A stretch of DNA of 64,000 bases from Dechloromonas sp. CZR5 (lineage in GTDB: Bacteria > Pseudomonadota > Gammaproteobacteria > Burkholderiales > Rhodocyclaceae): the NCBI RefSeq assembly GCF_008711155.1, contig NZ_VUYQ01000001.1, forward strand, positions 558,001 to 622,000, written 5' to 3'. The notes under the pieces were generated by a model. That model was given only the letters and a program-made list of their open reading frames with translations, did not search any database and was not told the origin of the DNA. This document shows, one piece after another, positions 63,286 to 64,000 of this stretch. Made by a program: the position numbers and the translations under genes. Positions within the stretch are counted from its first letter, which is position 1. The number at the start of each line of letters is the position of its first letter.

Positions 63286-64000
63286 ATGCATGAAATCATC
63301 TGCCCGCACTGCGGCAAGGCGTTCAAGATCGACGAAGCAGGTTATGCGGATATCCTGAAACAGGTTCGCGATGGCGACTTCGAAAAGCAGTTGCATGAAC
63401 GTCTTGAGCTAGCCGAGCAGGATAAGCGCAATGCCATTGAGCTGGCCCAAGCCAAGGCTACCGGCGAGTTGCAAAAGGCGGCCTCTGCCAAGGATGCCGA
63501 GATCCAGGAACTGAAAGCCAGGCTCGATGCCAGCGAAGTGGAACGGAAACTGGCCGTCAATGAAGCGCTCAGTGCCGCAGAAAAAGACCGGGTAGCGCTA
63601 GCCGGTTCTCTGGAGAAGCTGCGGCACGAGAAGGAAACCGCGTCGCAGCTGGCGGAAGCCAAGCTCATGAACGAGCTACAGAAGGCTGCCGCAGCTAAAG
63701 ACGCCGAGATTCAGGAGCTTAAGGCCAGGCTAGGGGCCGGCGAAGTTGCGAAAAAGCTGGCGATCACCGAGGCTGTTGGCGTGGTTGAGAAGGAGCGCGA
63801 CGAACTCAAGAATGGACTTGATCGCGCTGCACTCGAAAAGCAGCTTGCCGAGACGGCGCTCAAGGACAAGTACGAAACGCAGCTCAAGGATCGCGACGAG
63901 GCCATCGAACGCCTGCGGGACATGAAGGCGAGGTTATCGACCAAGATGATTGGCGAGACCCTTGAACAGCATTGCGAGATCGAGTTCAACCGCCTCCGGG
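63286..64000 (+). CDS. DUF2130 coiled-coil protein, N-terminal part (3' end outside window)
   Basis: The frame is open to the right edge; 238 residues are visible. A zinc-finger-like start CPHCGKAFK is followed by a long charged coiled coil. Two nearly identical 35-residue segments (63466-63570 and 63673-63777) repeat 69 residues apart. The last visible residues, ERLRDMKARLSTKMIGETLEQHCE, match the opening of the DUF2130 domain. Members are sometimes restriction-enzyme-like or nucleoid/phage-linked, but function is not settled. Confidence 0.8.
   Translation, partial: MHEIICPHCGKAFKIDEAGYADILKQVRDGDFEKQLHERLELAEQDKRNAIELAQAKATGELQKAASAKDAEIQELKARLDASEVERKLAVNEALSAAEKDRVALAGSLEKLRHEKETASQLAEAKLMNELQKAAAAKDAEIQELKARLGAGEVAKKLAITEAVGVVEKERDELKNGLDRAALEKQLAETALKDKYETQLKDRDEAIERLRDMKARLSTKMIGETLEQHCEIEFNRLR

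Overview
The window is a stretch of high-G+C proteobacterial chromosome. Gene order and protein types point to a betaproteobacterium of the Rhodocyclales (Dechloromonas/Azonexus/Azoarcus-like). The markers are tpiA-secG-tRNA-Leu-nuoA..N with separate nuoC and nuoD, hrcA-hemH beside nadK-recN, fur divergent from bamE-dapB, carAB-greA-DUF4149-yhbY-rlmE-ftsH-folP-glmM, a cobalamin-dependent ribonucleotide reductase, and a MaoC-Pta/AckA/FabI group. The taxonomic call is inference from gene content. Coding density is high, no gene-free stretch exceeds about 275 bases, and I saw no insertion sequence, CRISPR array, phage gene or rRNA.

Layout. 1-9 kb: end of a cyclic-nucleotide-binding protein, a chemoreceptor with a c-type heme motif, trxC, hemH, hrcA, nadK, recN, a UPF0016 Mn/Ca exporter, fur. 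8.8-18.2 kb: bamE, dapB, a large hybrid histidine kinase, carA, carB, greA and a DUF4149 membrane protein. 18-24.6 kb: yhbY, rlmE, ftsH, folP, glmM, tpiA, secG. 24.6-39.2 kb: tRNA-Leu(GAG) and a complete 14-gene complex I operon ending in a strong terminator. 39.3-42.9 kb: a Nudix hydrolase and class II nrdJ, the latter behind a promoter overlapped by two NrdR-like boxes. 43-46.5 kb: an OxyR with an unusual Cys-X2-Cys insertion and a catalase-peroxidase with a signal peptide; the two genes share an identical 17-base upstream element. 46.6-51.2 kb: ackA, a MaoC-Pta fusion, a small phosphatase, a small kinase-like protein, and fabI. 51.4-56.6 kb: hoxFUYHW, a soluble NAD-reducing [NiFe] hydrogenase with its maturation protease. 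56.6-64 kb: a more accessory-looking mix of a YeiE/YeiH regulator-transporter pair, a truncated Hsp70, a FrnE-type oxidoreductase, a flavin reductase, a His-rich exported protein, tag, yggL, and the start of a DUF2130 coiled-coil protein cut by the window end.

How it works together. The respiratory and energy theme is strong: complex I and the Hox enzyme share homologous diaphorase modules (NuoE/F/G and HoxF/U) and both touch the NAD(H) pool, while AckA-Pta and FabI link acetyl-CoA, acetyl phosphate and fatty acid or polyhydroxyalkanoate metabolism. OxyR/KatG, TrxC and Fur form a redox and metal defence layer. The parts I think most worth a second look are the kinase-like/phosphatase pair next to the MaoC-Pta/AckA genes, the OxyR-KatG pair with its variant sensor and shared operator, and the NrdR-boxed class II reductase with a duplicated C-terminal domain.
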